Origin: Necropsobacter massiliensis
Lineage (GTDB): Bacteria > Pseudomonadota > Gammaproteobacteria > Enterobacterales > Pasteurellaceae
DNA: 64,000 nucleotides
Assembly: GCF_000827595.2 (NCBI RefSeq)
Contig: NZ_LN776178.1
Coordinates: forward strand, 248,001-312,000
Direction of reading: 5' to 3'
The notes under the pieces are model-generated. The model saw nothing but the letters and a program-made list of their open reading frames with translations. It was not told the origin of the DNA and did not search any database. The first letter of the stretch is position 1. Each line of letters begins with the position of its first letter. The position numbers and the translations under genes are program-made. This document shows, piece after piece, positions 26,741 through 36,960 of this stretch.

Positions 26741-27481
26741 ATGCCTTGTTTGGTCTTTCTGCACGGCTTGCTCGGCAGCGGTGCCGACTGGCAAAAACTG
26801 ATTGAAAAACTACCGCACTTTGACTGTTTTGCGCCCGATTTGCCTTATCACGGCAGGGAGAAAAATACTGGCGTCGCCGATTTTGAGCAAACTGCGGGCT
26901 TTGTGGCGGATTACATTCGACGGTCAATCGGGCCGCGTCCTTATTTTTTGATAGGCTATTCACTGGGCGGGCGAATAGCCCTTTATTATGCGTTACAGGC
27001 GCAATGTGAAAAAGGCAATTTACAAGGGCTGATTTTAGAGGGGGCAAATTTGGGATTGCAATCGGCAGCGGAAAAGCGGGCGCGCTGGCAGCATGATTGT
27101 CGCTGGGCACAGCGCTTTGCTACACAAGCGCCGCAGCAGGTGCTGCAAGATTGGTATCGGCAAGGCGTGTTTGCGCATTTGGATGAAAAACAACGCGCCG
27201 CATTAATTGCTGAACGGACGCCGCATTGTGGCGCCAATATCGGTCATATGCTGCGCGTTACTTCGCTGGCTAAACAGCCGGATTTTCGCCCTAAAGTGCG
27301 GTCGAATTTATTGCCGTTTTTTTATTTTTGCGGCGAAAAGGATCAGAAATTCCGTCAAATAGCGGAAGACAGCGGTTTACCGCTAACGCTGATTGCGAAC
27401 GCTGGACATAATGCGCATAAAGAAAACCCGCCAGCATTTGCTGCTGAATTAACTGCCGTGTTGCGCGCGGTTGCCGATTAA
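26741..27481 (+). CDS. menH: MenH, SHCHC synthase
   Basis: A 246-residue alpha/beta hydrolase that eliminates pyruvate from SEPHCHC in menaquinone synthesis. FLHGLLGSGADW is the oxyanion region; GYSLGGRIALYYAL holds the nucleophile Ser; NAGHNAHKENP holds the catalytic His. ATG 26741 is used, with GGAG 6 bases before it inside the end of menD; the frame is open upstream but within menD. Two uptake signals lie inside the gene. It is convergent with era; menB, menC and menE are not in the window. Confidence 0.92.
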   Translation: MPCLVFLHGLLGSGADWQKLIEKLPHFDCFAPDLPYHGREKNTGVADFEQTAGFVADYIRRSIGPRPYFLIGYSLGGRIALYYALQAQCEKGNLQGLILEGANLGLQSAAEKRARWQHDCRWAQRFATQAPQQVLQDWYRQGVFAHLDEKQRAALIAERTPHCGANIGHMLRVTSLAKQPDFRPKVRSNLLPFFYFCGEKDQKFRQIAEDSGLPLTLIANAGHNAHKENPPAFAAELTAVLRAVAD

Positions 27482-27501
27482 AAAGGCGGGAAATTCCCGC
27501 C
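27480..27501 (-). terminator. Terminator of the lepA-lepB-rnc-era operon
   Basis: Minus strand GGCGGG / CCCGCC stem with a 5-base loop, followed by TTTTTAA, 20 bases past the era stop codon. Confidence 0.75.
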
Positions 27502-27521
27502 GCTGAAAATCGAAAAACCGT

Positions 27522-28451
27522 TTATTCATCCATATAACCCAGACTGCGTAACGCACGTTCATCGTCCGCCCAGCCGGATTTGACTTTCACCCACAGCTCC
27601 AGATGCACTTTGTTGTCAAACAAACGTTCCATGTCTGCGCGCGCTTCGGTGCCGATCAGTTTGATTTTCTGCCCTTTATTGCCGATAACCATTTTTTTCT
27701 GTCCTTCACGCTCAACTAAAATTAGACCGTTGATCTCATAAGTGCCGCGTTCGTTGGTTTTAAACTGCTCGATTTCCACGGTGACGGCATAAGGCAATTC
27801 CTCGCCCATAAAACGCATCAGCTTTTCGCGGATAATTTCCGATGCCATAAAGCGCTGCGAACGGTCGGTCACGTAATCTTGCGGAAAATGATGTGCGCCT
27901 TTGCGCAGGGAGTTACGCACGATTTGTTGCAGATTTTGCACGTTGTTGCCACGCTGGGCTGAAATCGGCACGATATCCTTAAAGTCAAATTTTGCGCTGA
28001 TTTGAGTAATAAACGGCAGCAATTCGTCTTTATTTTTAATATTGTCAATTTTATTGATCGCCAATACTACCGGGGCTTTTGCCTGACGCAGTTTGTTGAG
28101 CACCATTTCATCGTCGTCGTTCCAGTGCGTACCGTCCACCACAAAAATGATCAGATCCACATCGCCGATAGCGCTACTTGCCGCACGGTTCATCAGGCGG
28201 TTAATAGCGCGTTTTTCTTCAATATGCAGCCCCGGCGTATCCACGTAAACCGCCTGATAGACGCCCTCGGTATGAATGCCGACAATGCGGTGACGAGTAG
28301 TTTGAGCCTTGCGTGAGGTAATCGAGATTTTTTGTCCCAGAATTTTGTTTAATAATGTGGATTTGCCCACATTCGGGCGCCCGACAATGGCGATAAAACC
28401 GCAGTAGGTATCAAGCGCCGGCGCTGTGTCAGTTGGGTTCATGTATGTCAT
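27522..28451 (-). CDS. era: Era, ribosome-assembly GTPase
   Basis: A 309-residue GTPase for 16S rRNA/30S maturation. G1 GRPNVGKS, G3 DTPGLH, G4 NKID, then a KH RNA-binding domain from about 200 ([46 protein letters not shown]). Its ATG overlaps the rnc stop as ATGA, so translation is coupled. A second ATG three codons later is an alternative start. Last gene of the lepA-lepB-rnc-era unit. Confidence 0.97.
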   Translation of the reverse strand: MTYMNPTDTAPALDTYCGFIAIVGRPNVGKSTLLNKILGQKISITSRKAQTTRHRIVGIHTEGVYQAVYVDTPGLHIEEKRAINRLMNRAASSAIGDVDLIIFVVDGTHWNDDDEMVLNKLRQAKAPVVLAINKIDNIKNKDELLPFITQISAKFDFKDIVPISAQRGNNVQNLQQIVRNSLRKGAHHFPQDYVTDRSQRFMASEIIREKLMRFMGEELPYAVTVEIEQFKTNERGTYEINGLILVEREGQKKMVIGNKGQKIKLIGTEARADMERLFDNKVHLELWVKVKSGWADDERALRSLGYMDE

Positions 28452-29122
28452 TTGATGTCCAGTTGTTTCAGTATTTGTTCTGCCACGGCTTGCTCCGCTT
28501 TACGTCGGCTTGAACCGGTTGCGCTGAAAGTGCGGTCAATATTTTGCACGTTACATTGCACGGTAAAAGTTTGGCAGTGCGCTTCGCCCTGAATATTGAC
28601 TACGTTATAGTTCGGCAGCGGTAGGCGGTTGCCCTGTAAATATTCTTGCAAACGAGTTTTGGCGTCTTTCTGGTTATCGCCCGGTTTGATTTCCCGCAGC
28701 AGTAATTGGAACCAGCCGCGCACCGTTGCCGTAGCGGTATTAAGATCGCTGTCTTGCGAAACGGCGCCGATAATTGCCTCCACACAGTCGGCAAGAATGG
28801 ATTCGCGGCGAAAGCCACCGCTTTTCAGCTCGCCGGGTCCAAGCAGCATGTAATTGCCCAGTTCGAATTCTCGCGCCAGTTCGGCAAGAGTCGGTTCGCG
28901 CACTAAGGTGGCGCGCATACGGCTGAGTTCGCCTTCATTGCAGTGCGGAAATTGGTGATATAAGGCATCGGCGATGGTGTAATTGAGAATGGCGTCACCC
29001 AAAAATTCCAGCCGTTCATTGTGATTTTTCGCCGCACTGCGGTGCGTCAGTGCCTGTTTTAACAGTGCGGCACGGTTAAATTGGTAACCGATTTTACGTT
29101 GTAGTGATTCTAAATTTTTCAT
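28448..29122 (-). CDS. rnc: Ribonuclease III
   Basis: A 224-residue double-strand-specific endoribonuclease that processes rRNA and many mRNAs. The signature [18 protein letters not shown] is at about 35-52 (catalytic Glu/Asp), [11 protein letters not shown] is the second acidic site, and the C-terminal dsRBD ([20 protein letters not shown] to [15 protein letters not shown]) is complete. Its stop overlaps the era start, and lepB ends 5 bases upstream. It may also process the arfA hairpin in this genome. Confidence 0.97.
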   Translation of the reverse strand: MKNLESLQRKIGYQFNRAALLKQALTHRSAAKNHNERLEFLGDAILNYTIADALYHQFPHCNEGELSRMRATLVREPTLAELAREFELGNYMLLGPGELKSGGFRRESILADCVEAIIGAVSQDSDLNTATATVRGWFQLLLREIKPGDNQKDAKTRLQEYLQGNRLPLPNYNVVNIQGEAHCQTFTVQCNVQNIDRTFSATGSSRRKAEQAVAEQILKQLDIK

Positions 29123-29127
29123 AAATA

Positions 29128-30159
29128 TTAGCGAATTTTGCTGAACATACGTTCAGTTCGAATGCCGGTCGGCCATTCGTTCTGCTTTTTGTCCAGACTT
29201 AACCAAATATATGAGGCTTTACCGACGATGTTTTTTTCCGGTACGAAGCCCCAGAAACGGCTGTCTGCACTGTGATTACGGTTGTCGCCCATCACGAAAT
29301 ATTGTCCTTCCGGCACTACCCATTCGGTAATGTAATTTTGTTGCGTATCGTAATCGCGGTACATATAGGTCGCGTTCGGCGGCTGCGGATCCCAATGAAT
29401 CTGATGTTCCACATCACCGCTTTCGGTCAATTTCAATGGGTGCAGATTGCTGTAAATCGGCAGCCCGGTACTATCTTGCCCGACAATAATATTGAAATCC
29501 GGATCTTCTTGTGCGGTGCTGTAATCAAATTCTTTGGTAGTGCAGTCGGCGGTGCATTCTTTACCGTCTTTTCCGTAGGTCAGTGTGATATGGCGATCCA
29601 CTTCGTTGTATTGAATGCGGTCGCCGGGAATGCCGACGATGCGTTTAATATAATCTACATTCGGTTCCGGCGGCGCTTTGAATACGATAATATCACCGCG
29701 TTGCGGTTTGCCAGTTTCAATGATGGTATTTTGGAATACCGGATCTTTGATCCCGTAAGCATATTTTTCCACCAGCAGGAAATCGCCGACACGTAAGGTC
29801 GGTTCCATGGAACCGGAAGGAATTTGGAACGGTTCAAACAAAAAGGAGCGCAGAATCAGTACGAATGCCAGCACCGGGAACAGCGACGCTAAAAACTCTG
29901 CGCCTTCGGAAATAGGTTCGATTTGATTTTTTTCTTCGTCCGTTAAGGGTTTTCCGCCACGCTGTTCTGCTCGTGCGATTTGTCGGGCGCGTTTTGGCAA
30001 GACGGCAAAGCGGTGATAACACCATAATATGCCGCAAAGTGCGGTCAATAAAATCAATAAAATGGTGAAAGTGTTCGGTAACGCCAGATGCTCAAGCAGT
30101 TTCCAAACAGCGTAACCGACTGCAATCAAAATGATAAAAGCGAGATTTGATTTAGACAT
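29128..30159 (-). CDS. lepB: Signal peptidase I (LepB)
   Basis: A 343-residue inner-membrane protease that removes signal peptides of exported proteins. Two N-terminal membrane segments (about 7-47) and a third near 92-108 precede the periplasmic catalytic domain. The catalytic dyad is Ser117 in PSGSMEPTL and Lys172 in [38 protein letters not shown] is the conserved box near the C terminus. It lies 9 bases after lepA and 5 bases before rnc. Confidence 0.97.
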   Translation of the reverse strand: MSKSNLAFIILIAVGYAVWKLLEHLALPNTFTILLILLTALCGILWCYHRFAVLPKRARQIARAEQRGGKPLTDEEKNQIEPISEGAEFLASLFPVLAFVLILRSFLFEPFQIPSGSMEPTLRVGDFLLVEKYAYGIKDPVFQNTIIETGKPQRGDIIVFKAPPEPNVDYIKRIVGIPGDRIQYNEVDRHITLTYGKDGKECTADCTTKEFDYSTAQEDPDFNIIVGQDSTGLPIYSNLHPLKLTESGDVEHQIHWDPQPPNATYMYRDYDTQQNYITEWVVPEGQYFVMGDNRNHSADSRFWGFVPEKNIVGKASYIWLSLDKKQNEWPTGIRTERMFSKIR

Positions 30160-30168
30160 TGTTGTTCC

Positions 30169-31965
30169 TTACTTATCCTTGCCCACATGTAAGATAGCCA
30201 GAAACGCTTCCTGTGGCACTTCCACATTGCCGAGGGATTTCATGCGTTTTTTGCCTTCTTTTTGTTTTTGCAGCAGCTTTTTCTTACGGCTGACATCGCC
30301 GCCGTAACATTTTGCTAAGACGTTTTTGCGCAGCTGTTTGACGGTTGAACGGGCGATAATATGGTTGCCGATTGCTGCCTGAATGGCAATATCAAATTGC
30401 TGGCGGGGGATCAGCTCGCGCATTTTTTCCACCAACTCACGACCGCGGTATGGCGCATTGTCTTTATGTACGATAAGCGCCAGCGCATCCACCCGTTCGC
30501 CGTTAATCATAATATCCACGCGCACCATGTCCGCCGCCTGAAAACGTTTAAAGCCGTAATCCAGCGAGGCGTAACCGCGTGATGTGGATTTCAGTCGATC
30601 AAAGAAATCCAGTACCACCTCGCCCATTGGAATTTCATATGTGAGCGCTACCTGATTGCCGTGATACACCATGTTGGTCTGCACGCCGCGTTTTTCCACG
30701 CAAAGCGTGATGACGTTGCCGAGGTAGTTCTGTGGCAGCAGCATATTACATTCGGCAATCGGTTCACGGATTTGCGCAATATTGTTGAGTGGTGGCAGTT
30801 TTGCTGGGCTGTCCACATAAACCACATCGCCGTTGGTCAGCTCCACTTCATAAACGACGGTCGGCGCCGTGGTGATCAGATCCAGATTGTATTCGCGCTC
30901 TAGACGTTCCTGAATGATTTCCATATGCAGTAAGCCGAGGAAACCGCAGCGGAAACCAAAGCCGAGCGCACTGGAATTTTCCGGTTCATAGAATAACGAG
31001 GCGTCATTCAGGCTTAATTTACCCAGCGCATCACGGAAGGCTTCGTAATCATCGGAGCTGATCGGGAATAAACCAGCATACACCTGCGGTTTAACTTTTT
31101 TAAAGCCCGGTAAAACCGAGTTTGCCGGGGTGTTGTGTAAGGTCAGCGTATCGCCCACCGGCGCGCCTAAAATATCTTTAATCGCGCATACCACCCAGCC
31201 GACTTCGCCACAGTTTAATCGGTCGGTATCCACTTGTTTCGGCGTGAAAATACCGAGGCGATCCACATTATAGGATTGACCGGTGGACATCACTTTGATC
31301 TTGTCGCCTTTGCGTAACGTGCCGTTTTTGATCCGCACTAATGAGACCACGCCGAGATAATTGTCGAACCAAGAGTCGATAATCAGTGCTTGCAGCGGTG
31401 CGGCGGGATCGCCTTGCGGGGCAGGAATTTTGCGCACGATTTCTTCCAGCACATCTTCAATCCCGACACCGGTTTTGGCGGAGCAACGCACCGCATCCAG
31501 CGCATCGATCCCTACAATATCTTCAATTTCTTCCGCCACCCGTTCCGGATCGGCGGCAGGCAGGTCGATTTTATTTAAAATTGGCACCACTTCCAGATCC
31601 ATCTCAATGGCGGTATAGCAGTTTGCCAGCGTTTGTGCCTCCACTCCCTGACCAGCGTCAACCACCAGTAGCGCACCTTCACAGGCTGCCAGTGAACGGG
31701 AAACTTCATAGGAAAAGTCAACGTGCCCGGGCGTATCGATAAAATTCAGTTGATAAGTTTCCCCATCGTGCGCCCGATAATTTAAAGTGACGCTTTGGGC
31801 TTTAATGGTAATCCCGCGTTCGCGTTCCAAATCCATGGAATCCAGCACCTGTTCTGCCATTTCGCGATCGGACAGCCCGCCGCAGGTTTGAATCAGGCGA
31901 TCCGACAAAGTGGATTTACCGTGGTCAATATGTGCAATAATAGAAAAATTACGTATGTTCTTCAT
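30169..31965 (-). CDS. lepA: LepA (EF4), translation elongation GTPase
   Basis: A 598-residue GTPase related to EF-G. G1 AHIDHGKST, switch [13 protein letters not shown]3 DTPGHVDF, G4 NKID, then domains II, III and V and the LepA-specific C-terminal domain ([41 protein letters not shown]). Start at the canonical [18 protein letters not shown]. First gene of the lepA-lepB-rnc-era operon. The upstream gap to grcA (31966-32156) has one uptake signal and the grcA terminator. Confidence 0.97.
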   Translation of the reverse strand: MKNIRNFSIIAHIDHGKSTLSDRLIQTCGGLSDREMAEQVLDSMDLERERGITIKAQSVTLNYRAHDGETYQLNFIDTPGHVDFSYEVSRSLAACEGALLVVDAGQGVEAQTLANCYTAIEMDLEVVPILNKIDLPAADPERVAEEIEDIVGIDALDAVRCSAKTGVGIEDVLEEIVRKIPAPQGDPAAPLQALIIDSWFDNYLGVVSLVRIKNGTLRKGDKIKVMSTGQSYNVDRLGIFTPKQVDTDRLNCGEVGWVVCAIKDILGAPVGDTLTLHNTPANSVLPGFKKVKPQVYAGLFPISSDDYEAFRDALGKLSLNDASLFYEPENSSALGFGFRCGFLGLLHMEIIQERLEREYNLDLITTAPTVVYEVELTNGDVVYVDSPAKLPPLNNIAQIREPIAECNMLLPQNYLGNVITLCVEKRGVQTNMVYHGNQVALTYEIPMGEVVLDFFDRLKSTSRGYASLDYGFKRFQAADMVRVDIMINGERVDALALIVHKDNAPYRGRELVEKMRELIPRQQFDIAIQAAIGNHIIARSTVKQLRKNVLAKCYGGDVSRKKKLLQKQKEGKKRMKSLGNVEVPQEAFLAILHVGKDK

Positions 31966-32091
31966 ATTTCAGTTAGAATGATTTCACTAAAGTTTAACTG
32001 GTGGATTGTACCTGAATATGTACGGATATGCTATATCAGGCAATAAAATTGCAAAAAGTGCGGTACGAAAATCACGCGTTTTTAAGCGCAC

Positions 32092-32124
32092 AAAAAACAC
32101 CCTAAAGTAAATACTTTAGGGTGT
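32092..32124 (-). terminator. Terminator of grcA
   Basis: Minus strand ACACCCTAAAGT / ACTTTAGGGTGT, a perfect 12-bp stem with a 4-base loop, followed by a run of T. Confidence 0.92.
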
Positions 32125-32156
32125 CATTTCAATCTAAAAAAGTGAAGTCGATAAAA

Positions 32157-32540
32157 TTACAAACTTTCAGTGAAAGTACGGGTAATTACATCGCGTTGTT
32201 GTTCCGGAGTTAATGAGTTGAAACGTACGGCATAACCGGAAACGCGGATGGTGAGCTGCGGATATTTTTCCGGGTGTTTCACGGCGTCTTCTAAGGTTTC
32301 GCGGCGTAATACGTTAACATTTAAGTGCTGACCACCTTCAACTTTAACGGTCGGTGCGACATCAACCGGTAATTCGCGATATTCGATCTGACCTAACTCG
32401 CTGACTGCGACGACTTGGTCTTCGGCATATTGTGCTTTTGCTGCCAGACAACGGGCTTCACCTTTTTCGCTGTCCAGTAACCAGAATGAATTTAATAAGT
32501 TGTCGTTAGCGGCTTGAGTAATTTGAATACCTTTAATCAT
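32157..32540 (-). CDS. grcA: GrcA (YfiD), autonomous glycyl radical cofactor
   Basis: A 127-residue protein that replaces the C-terminal glycyl-radical segment of oxygen-damaged pyruvate formate-lyase. Residues 60-127 ([11 protein letters not shown] to ITRTFTESL) are almost the same as the last residues of PflB in this window; the radical Gly is Gly102 in RVSGYAVRF. It has its own strong terminator and two FNR boxes upstream, so it should be induced without oxygen, like E. coli yfiD. Confidence 0.97.
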   Translation of the reverse strand: MIKGIQITQAANDNLLNSFWLLDSEKGEARCLAAKAQYAEDQVVAVSELGQIEYRELPVDVAPTVKVEGGQHLNVNVLRRETLEDAVKHPEKYPQLTIRVSGYAVRFNSLTPEQQRDVITRTFTESL

Positions 32541-32621
32541 AAAGTGCCTCCTGATTGGCTGTGTGTTAATTAAGCTAAGTTGGGATAAATTTTATCAAGA
32601 AATTTTATCTTTTCAATTGTT

Positions 32622-32635
32622 TTGATATAAATCAG
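32622..32635 (-). promoter_or_regulatory. Promoter-proximal FNR box of grcA
   Basis: TTGATATAAATCAG, matching TTGAT-N4-ATCAA at 9 of 10 positions. Its centre is 88 bases upstream of the grcA start codon. Confidence 0.65.
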
Positions 32636-32664
32636 GTTGACTTAATGAAAGAAAAATGACTATT

Positions 32665-32678
32665 TTGATTTGCATCAA
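32665..32678 (-). promoter_or_regulatory. Distal FNR box of grcA
   Basis: TTGATTTGCATCAA is a perfect FNR consensus. It lies 43 bases (about four helical turns) upstream of the weaker box, recalling the tandem FNR sites of E. coli yfiD. Confidence 0.75.
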
Positions 32679-32783
32679 TTGTTGTGCGTGATGGGCTTGG
32701 TTTGTTCTTGTTTTGTTAACTTTTATTTAACTTTGAATTAACAATTTAGTCCGAATTCAACCTGTTAATTTAAGCTCAGGTTA

Positions 32784-32808
32784 TTTATAATCTTCCCACG
32801 ATTATAAA
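32784..32808 (+). promoter_or_regulatory. Palindrome over the likely -10 element of ung
   Basis: TTTATAATC (32784-32792) and GATTATAAA (32800-32808) are perfect 9-base inverted arms around 7 bases. TATAAT lies inside the left arm on the plus strand, and also inside the right arm on the minus strand. The ung start codon is 15 bases downstream. Confidence 0.45.
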
Positions 32809-32823
32809 TGGATAAGACACAAT

Positions 32824-33498
32824 ATGAAAACCTGGAAAGACGTTATCGGCAAAGAAAAAGAACAACCCTATTTTCAGCATATTTTACAGCAGGTGCATCG
32901 TGAAAGAGCCATGGGCAAGATGATTTATCCGCCTGCTGCCGATGTGTTTAATGCGTTTAAACTGACTGAATTCGAGCAGGTTAAAGTGGTCATTTTAGGG
33001 CAAGATCCGTACCATGGACCGAATCAGGCGCACGGGCTGGCGTTTTCGGTAAAACCGGGTATTGTACCGCCGCCTTCGCTGCTGAACATGTATAAAGAGC
33101 TTGTCGCCGACATCGCGAATTTTCAGATTCCGCAGCACGGCTATTTGACGGCGTGGGCGCAGCAGGGCGTGTTATTGCTTAATACCGTATTAACGGTGGA
33201 ACGCGGACGGGCGCATTCCCATGCCAATTTCGGCTGGGAAACCTTCACGGATCAGGTGATTAGCGTGCTAAATGCGCAGCGGGAACATTTGGTTTTTCTG
33301 TTATGGGGCAGTCATGCGCAGCGCAAAGGGCAGTTTATTGATCGCGCGAAACATTGCGTCTTGTCGGCGCCGCACCCATCACCGCTGTCTGCGCATCGCG
33401 GTTTTTTAGGCTGTCGGCATTTTTCAAAAACCAATCAGTATTTGCAACAACATAATTTACCGGTGATAAACTGGCAGTTGCCGTTAACTGTCGAATAA
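32824..33498 (+). CDS. ung: Uracil-DNA glycosylase
   Basis: A 224-residue base-excision repair enzyme removing uracil from DNA. Catalytic Asp61 in [22 protein letters not shown]; uracil pocket [10 protein letters not shown]; catalytic His in [14 protein letters not shown]. Full family length. yaaA starts 20 bases after its stop, and the next two genes are nearly contiguous, suggesting an ung-yaaA-lipoprotein-fieF transcription unit. Confidence 0.97.
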   Translation: MKTWKDVIGKEKEQPYFQHILQQVHRERAMGKMIYPPAADVFNAFKLTEFEQVKVVILGQDPYHGPNQAHGLAFSVKPGIVPPPSLLNMYKELVADIANFQIPQHGYLTAWAQQGVLLLNTVLTVERGRAHSHANFGWETFTDQVISVLNAQREHLVFLLWGSHAQRKGQFIDRAKHCVLSAPHPSPLSAHRGFLGCRHFSKTNQYLQQHNLPVINWQLPLTVE

Positions 33499-33518
33499 CA
33501 CATATAAAAGGAAGATGT

Positions 33519-34295
33519 ATGCTCGCGATAATTTCTCCGGCGAAAACCCTTGATTTTAAAAGTGCGGTGCCGAAATTTGAATTTTCTCAACCGCACTTAA
33601 CCGATTACAGTACTCAACTGATTGCTATTTGTCGCCGGCTTTCTCCCGCACAGCTCGCCTCTTTGATGTCGATCAGTGATAAACTGGCCGGACTGAATGC
33701 CGCCCGTTTCGCTGAGTGGCAGCCACTGCATGATGAACAGAATGCCCGCGCGGCGATTTATGCCTTTAAGGGTGATGTCTATACTGGGCTGGATGTGGAC
33801 AGCCTAACGCGGGAAGAGGTGCTGTTTGCACAACGACATTTACGCATTTTATCCGGTCTGTATGGACTGTTGCGTCCGCTGGATTTGATGCAACCTTATC
33901 GTTTGGAAATGGGCACGCGGCTTGCGAATAAGCAAGGCAAGGATTTGTATGCGTTCTGGGGCGATACAATTACCCGCAGCGTGCAGACCGCATTAGATGA
34001 GCAGGGCGACAATATTCTGCTTAATTTGGCCTCCGATGAATATTATAAATCCGTGCAAGCAAGCGGGTTGAAAGCCAGAATCCTAAAACCGATTTTTCTG
34101 GATAATAAAGGCGGGAAATATAAAGTGATCAGCTTTTATGCGAAAAAAGCTCGTGGTTTAATGTGCCGTTACATCATTCAAAATCGGTTGACGGAAATTG
34201 AGCAGCTGAAAGCGTTTGATTTGGGCGGCTATTGGTTTGACAGCGCCGCATCGAGCGATAATGAACTGGTATTTAAACGGGATTTGAGAGAATAA
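33519..34295 (+). CDS. yaaA: YaaA, peroxide-stress protein
   Basis: A 258-residue DUF328/UPF0246 protein. [19 protein letters not shown] at the start, [29 protein letters not shown] in the middle and [18 protein letters not shown] near the C terminus are diagnostic. E. coli YaaA lowers intracellular iron under H2O2 stress and binds DNA. Two uptake signals in opposite orientation lie within its first 80 bases (near 33561 and 33590). The next gene starts one base after its stop. Confidence 0.95.
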   Translation: MLAIISPAKTLDFKSAVPKFEFSQPHLTDYSTQLIAICRRLSPAQLASLMSISDKLAGLNAARFAEWQPLHDEQNARAAIYAFKGDVYTGLDVDSLTREEVLFAQRHLRILSGLYGLLRPLDLMQPYRLEMGTRLANKQGKDLYAFWGDTITRSVQTALDEQGDNILLNLASDEYYKSVQASGLKARILKPIFLDNKGGKYKVISFYAKKARGLMCRYIIQNRLTEIEQLKAFDLGGYWFDSAASSDNELVFKRDLRE

Positions 34296-34296
34296 C

Positions 34297-34905
34297 ATGA
34301 TCGATCTATTCAAGAACGGCGGATTGCCGCATTTGACGGTGCGGTTAAAAAAAATAGCGCTTTTTAGCACTGCACTTTTCCTTGCCGCCTGTGCCTCGCA
34401 GCCCGAGTTATCGGCGCCGCAGTTTGTCAGTCATAACAAGCATACTTACTACCTTGCCGCGCAGCAGGATTTAGGCAGTATGGCGCGTTATTTTTATGTG
34501 ATGAAAGAGGATTCGCCGCAAGAGTGGAAAAGTGCGGTGGAATTATTATTAGATCGCAACCGCCAGCAGCGTACTCTGGATGACCGTATCCAATTGCGCC
34601 GGCGAGTATATAAAAATACGGCTGTGCCGCGCTTTGATATTTATCGCCAGGATGATGTGCTGTATTCTTTTGTGATTTATCAGCCGAGTGCGCAGAATAA
34701 GGACTGGCGGGTCGATGTATCGAAAGGAAAAGATATTCCGTTGTGCGGTTTTGTGCAGTATCAATATTCCGTAAAAATTGCGAAGAATAAAAAATTGATG
34801 AATATGAATAAAAGTAAAATCATCAATTATTTGAAAAAATATGTCGCCGATAAAGAAATGACGCAGCTGAAGCAGGCAAACTGGCCGTGGAGTTGTGAAA
34901 AATAG
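34297..34905 (+). CDS. Hypothetical lipoprotein
   Basis: A 202-residue protein with a lipoprotein signal (RLKKIALFSTALFLAAC; lipobox LAAC), placing the mature N terminus at the cysteine and the protein in the envelope. The first 15 residues before the signal are unusually long, so a GTG at 34339 is an alternative start, though GAGAG before ATG 34297 favours the longer form. The mature part is rich in Tyr, Lys and Gln, with one further pair of cysteines (LCGFVQ and WSCEK at the C terminus). I do not recognise the family. It is tightly packed between yaaA and fieF. Confidence 0.75.
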   Translation: MIDLFKNGGLPHLTVRLKKIALFSTALFLAACASQPELSAPQFVSHNKHTYYLAAQQDLGSMARYFYVMKEDSPQEWKSAVELLLDRNRQQRTLDDRIQLRRRVYKNTAVPRFDIYRQDDVLYSFVIYQPSAQNKDWRVDVSKGKDIPLCGFVQYQYSVKIAKNKKLMNMNKSKIINYLKKYVADKEMTQLKQANWPWSCEK

Positions 34906-35819
34906 TGCGTGATTATTCATTACAGGTAAAAAAAGCTGCCAATCTGGCGGTGTTTACTGCGTTGGTGCTGATGTTGAGCAAAGGCGCGGCGTGGTGGCGG
35001 ACCGGTTCGGTCAGTATGTTGGCATCTATTACGGATTCTATGCTGGATTTATTAGCTTCTTTTATGAATATGCTGATTCTGCGCTTCGCATTAATGCCCG
35101 CCGACCACAATCACTCATTTGGACACGGTAAAGCGGAATCTCTGGCGGCGTTGGCGCAAAGTGCGTTTATCTCCGGTTCCGCCATTTTTTTATTATTGCA
35201 GGGCATTCACCGTCTGAACGCGCCCCAGCCTTTAACCGATACCTCACTGGGCATTGCGGTGACGCTCTTTTCCATTGCCGCGACATTTGGGTTGGTTTTT
35301 TATCAAAGCCGGGTTATTCGGCAGACTGACAGCCCGGCAATTAAAGCGGATCGCTTGCATTATCAGACCGACTTGCTAATGAATGTCGCGATTCTTATTT
35401 CTCTCGGGCTGACAGCATACGGCTTTATCGCAGCAGATGCGTTGTTTGCCATTCTCATCGCCGTTTATATTTTGTTTAACGCTGGCAAAATGTTATTTGA
35501 TGCGGCGCAGTTACTGCTTGATCAGGCATTACCGGAGGCGGAAATCAAGCGCATTGAAGCGGTGATTTTATCTACACCGCAAATCCTCGGTTTTCATGAT
35601 TTGCGCACGCGACGTTCTGGAGTAGTGCGTTTTATCCAGTTTCATTTGGAATTGGATGATCATCTTTCTTTTGTGCAGGCGCATGCCATTACCGATCACC
35701 TTGAAAGCCGTTTAAGGGAATTATTCCCGCAGGTGGATATTGTGATCCATCACGAACCGACCAGCGTAGTACAAACGGAGCAGCGGCAAACCCAAGGTGT
35801 CGAACCGCATATGGAATAA
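34905..35819 (+). CDS. fieF: FieF (YiiP)-type CDF metal exporter
   Basis: A 304-residue CDF antiporter with six membrane segments and a full C-terminal cytoplasmic domain (from about 205). Metal-site residues are in ITDSMLDLL (segment 2; YiiP-like D..D) and HYQTDLLMN (segment 5, HxxxD). HNHSFGHGKAESLAAL is the conserved loop after segment 2, and HDLRTRRSG begins the C-terminal domain. It exports Zn2+/Fe2+ in exchange for H+. The start is GTG overlapping the previous stop (TAGTG). This is the second CDF gene in the window and, unlike the first, is full length. Confidence 0.92.
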   Translation: MRDYSLQVKKAANLAVFTALVLMLSKGAAWWRTGSVSMLASITDSMLDLLASFMNMLILRFALMPADHNHSFGHGKAESLAALAQSAFISGSAIFLLLQGIHRLNAPQPLTDTSLGIAVTLFSIAATFGLVFYQSRVIRQTDSPAIKADRLHYQTDLLMNVAILISLGLTAYGFIAADALFAILIAVYILFNAGKMLFDAAQLLLDQALPEAEIKRIEAVILSTPQILGFHDLRTRRSGVVRFIQFHLELDDHLSFVQAHAITDHLESRLRELFPQVDIVIHHEPTSVVQTEQRQTQGVEPHME

Positions 35820-35845
35820 TTAGACTTAAATCAAAATATGTGATA

Positions 35846-35881
35846 ATTCACCAAAATTTTGCTAGAGACGGTTTGGTGAAT
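35846..35881 (+). promoter_or_regulatory. 10-bp inverted repeat upstream of pfkA
   Basis: ATTCACCAAA (35846-35855) and TTTGGTGAAT (35872-35881), perfect arms around 16 bases, ending 52 bases before the pfkA start. No T-run follows, so it is more likely an operator or leader hairpin than a terminator. Confidence 0.45.
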
Positions 35882-35933
35882 AGTGTAATCTTAGCGACAG
35901 TTTTTATATTGCAACTTTAAATAAGGTATATTT

Positions 35934-36899
35934 ATGATTAAAAAAATTGCTGTATTGACAAGCGGCGGCGATGCCCCCGGCATGAATGCCGCCATTCGTG
36001 GGGTGGTCCGTTCTGCCTTAGCGGAAGGGCTGGAAGTATATGGAATTTATGACGGCTATCATGGTTTATATCACAATAAAATCAAACAATTGAGCCGTTA
36101 TAGCGTGTCCGATGTAATTAATCGCGGCGGCACCTTCTTAGGTTCGGCGCGTTTTCCGGAATTTAAAGATCCCGCAGTACGTGCCAAATGTGCGGAAGTG
36201 TTGCGTTCACACGGTATTGACGCGTTAGTGGTGATCGGCGGTGACGGTTCTTATATGGGCGCCAAATTATTAACCGAAGAACACGGTTTTCCTTGTGTGG
36301 GTATTCCGGGCACCATTGATAACGATGTTGCGGGGACGGATTATACTATCGGTTATCAAACGGCATTACAGACCGCAGTGGAAGCAATCGACCGTTTGCG
36401 CGATACCTCAAGTTCCCACCAGCGTATTTCCATTGTAGAAATCATGGGCAGACATTGCAGCGATTTAACCATTTCCGCTGGCATTGCCGGAGGCTGTGAA
36501 TATATTGTCGCCTCTGAAGTGGAATTTAATCGCGAAGAATTGATCCAACAGATTGAACGTAGCATTGCAAACGGCAAACGTCACGCTTTAATTGTAATTA
36601 CCGAATTAATTTGCGATGTGAATGCGCTGGCGAAAGAAATTGAATCGCGTGTACATCATGAAACCCGTGCCACTGTGCTGGGACACATTCAGCGTGGCGG
36701 TACGCCTTGTGCTTTCGACCGTATTCTGGCTTCCCGTATGGGCGTGTATGCAGTGGATTTACTGTTACAGGGCAAAGGCGGTTATTGTGTCGGCATCCAA
36801 AATGAACAGCTGGTTCACCATGATATTATTGACGCCATTAATAACATGCGCCGCGAATTTAAAGCGGATTTAATGGCGATGTCAAAACGCTTATTCTGA
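35934..36899 (+). CDS. pfkA: 6-phosphofructokinase
   Basis: A 321-residue ATP-dependent phosphofructokinase of glycolysis. [22 protein letters not shown] (ATP site), [35 protein letters not shown] (catalytic Asp), [10 protein letters not shown] and [22 protein letters not shown] are all in place. Monocistronic, with its own terminator and an inverted repeat in the upstream region. Confidence 0.98.
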   Translation: MIKKIAVLTSGGDAPGMNAAIRGVVRSALAEGLEVYGIYDGYHGLYHNKIKQLSRYSVSDVINRGGTFLGSARFPEFKDPAVRAKCAEVLRSHGIDALVVIGGDGSYMGAKLLTEEHGFPCVGIPGTIDNDVAGTDYTIGYQTALQTAVEAIDRLRDTSSSHQRISIVEIMGRHCSDLTISAGIAGGCEYIVASEVEFNREELIQQIERSIANGKRHALIVITELICDVNALAKEIESRVHHETRATVLGHIQRGGTPCAFDRILASRMGVYAVDLLLQGKGGYCVGIQNEQLVHHDIIDAINNMRREFKADLMAMSKRLF

Positions 36900-36919
36900 T
36901 TTGTTTCATCTGTATTATC

Positions 36920-36946
36920 AAGGCATCCGAGTGGGATGCCTTATTT
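36920..36946 (+). terminator. Terminator of pfkA
   Basis: AAGGCATCC / GGATGCCTT, 9-bp stem with a 5-base loop, followed by ATTTGTTT. Confidence 0.78.
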
Positions 36947-36960
36947 GTTTCTGCCACTTA

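Noticed and set aside
33561-33600. Inverted uptake-signal pair at the start of yaaA as a terminator
   Set aside because: It lies inside the coding sequence with no T-run; it is more likely chance clustering of uptake signals.
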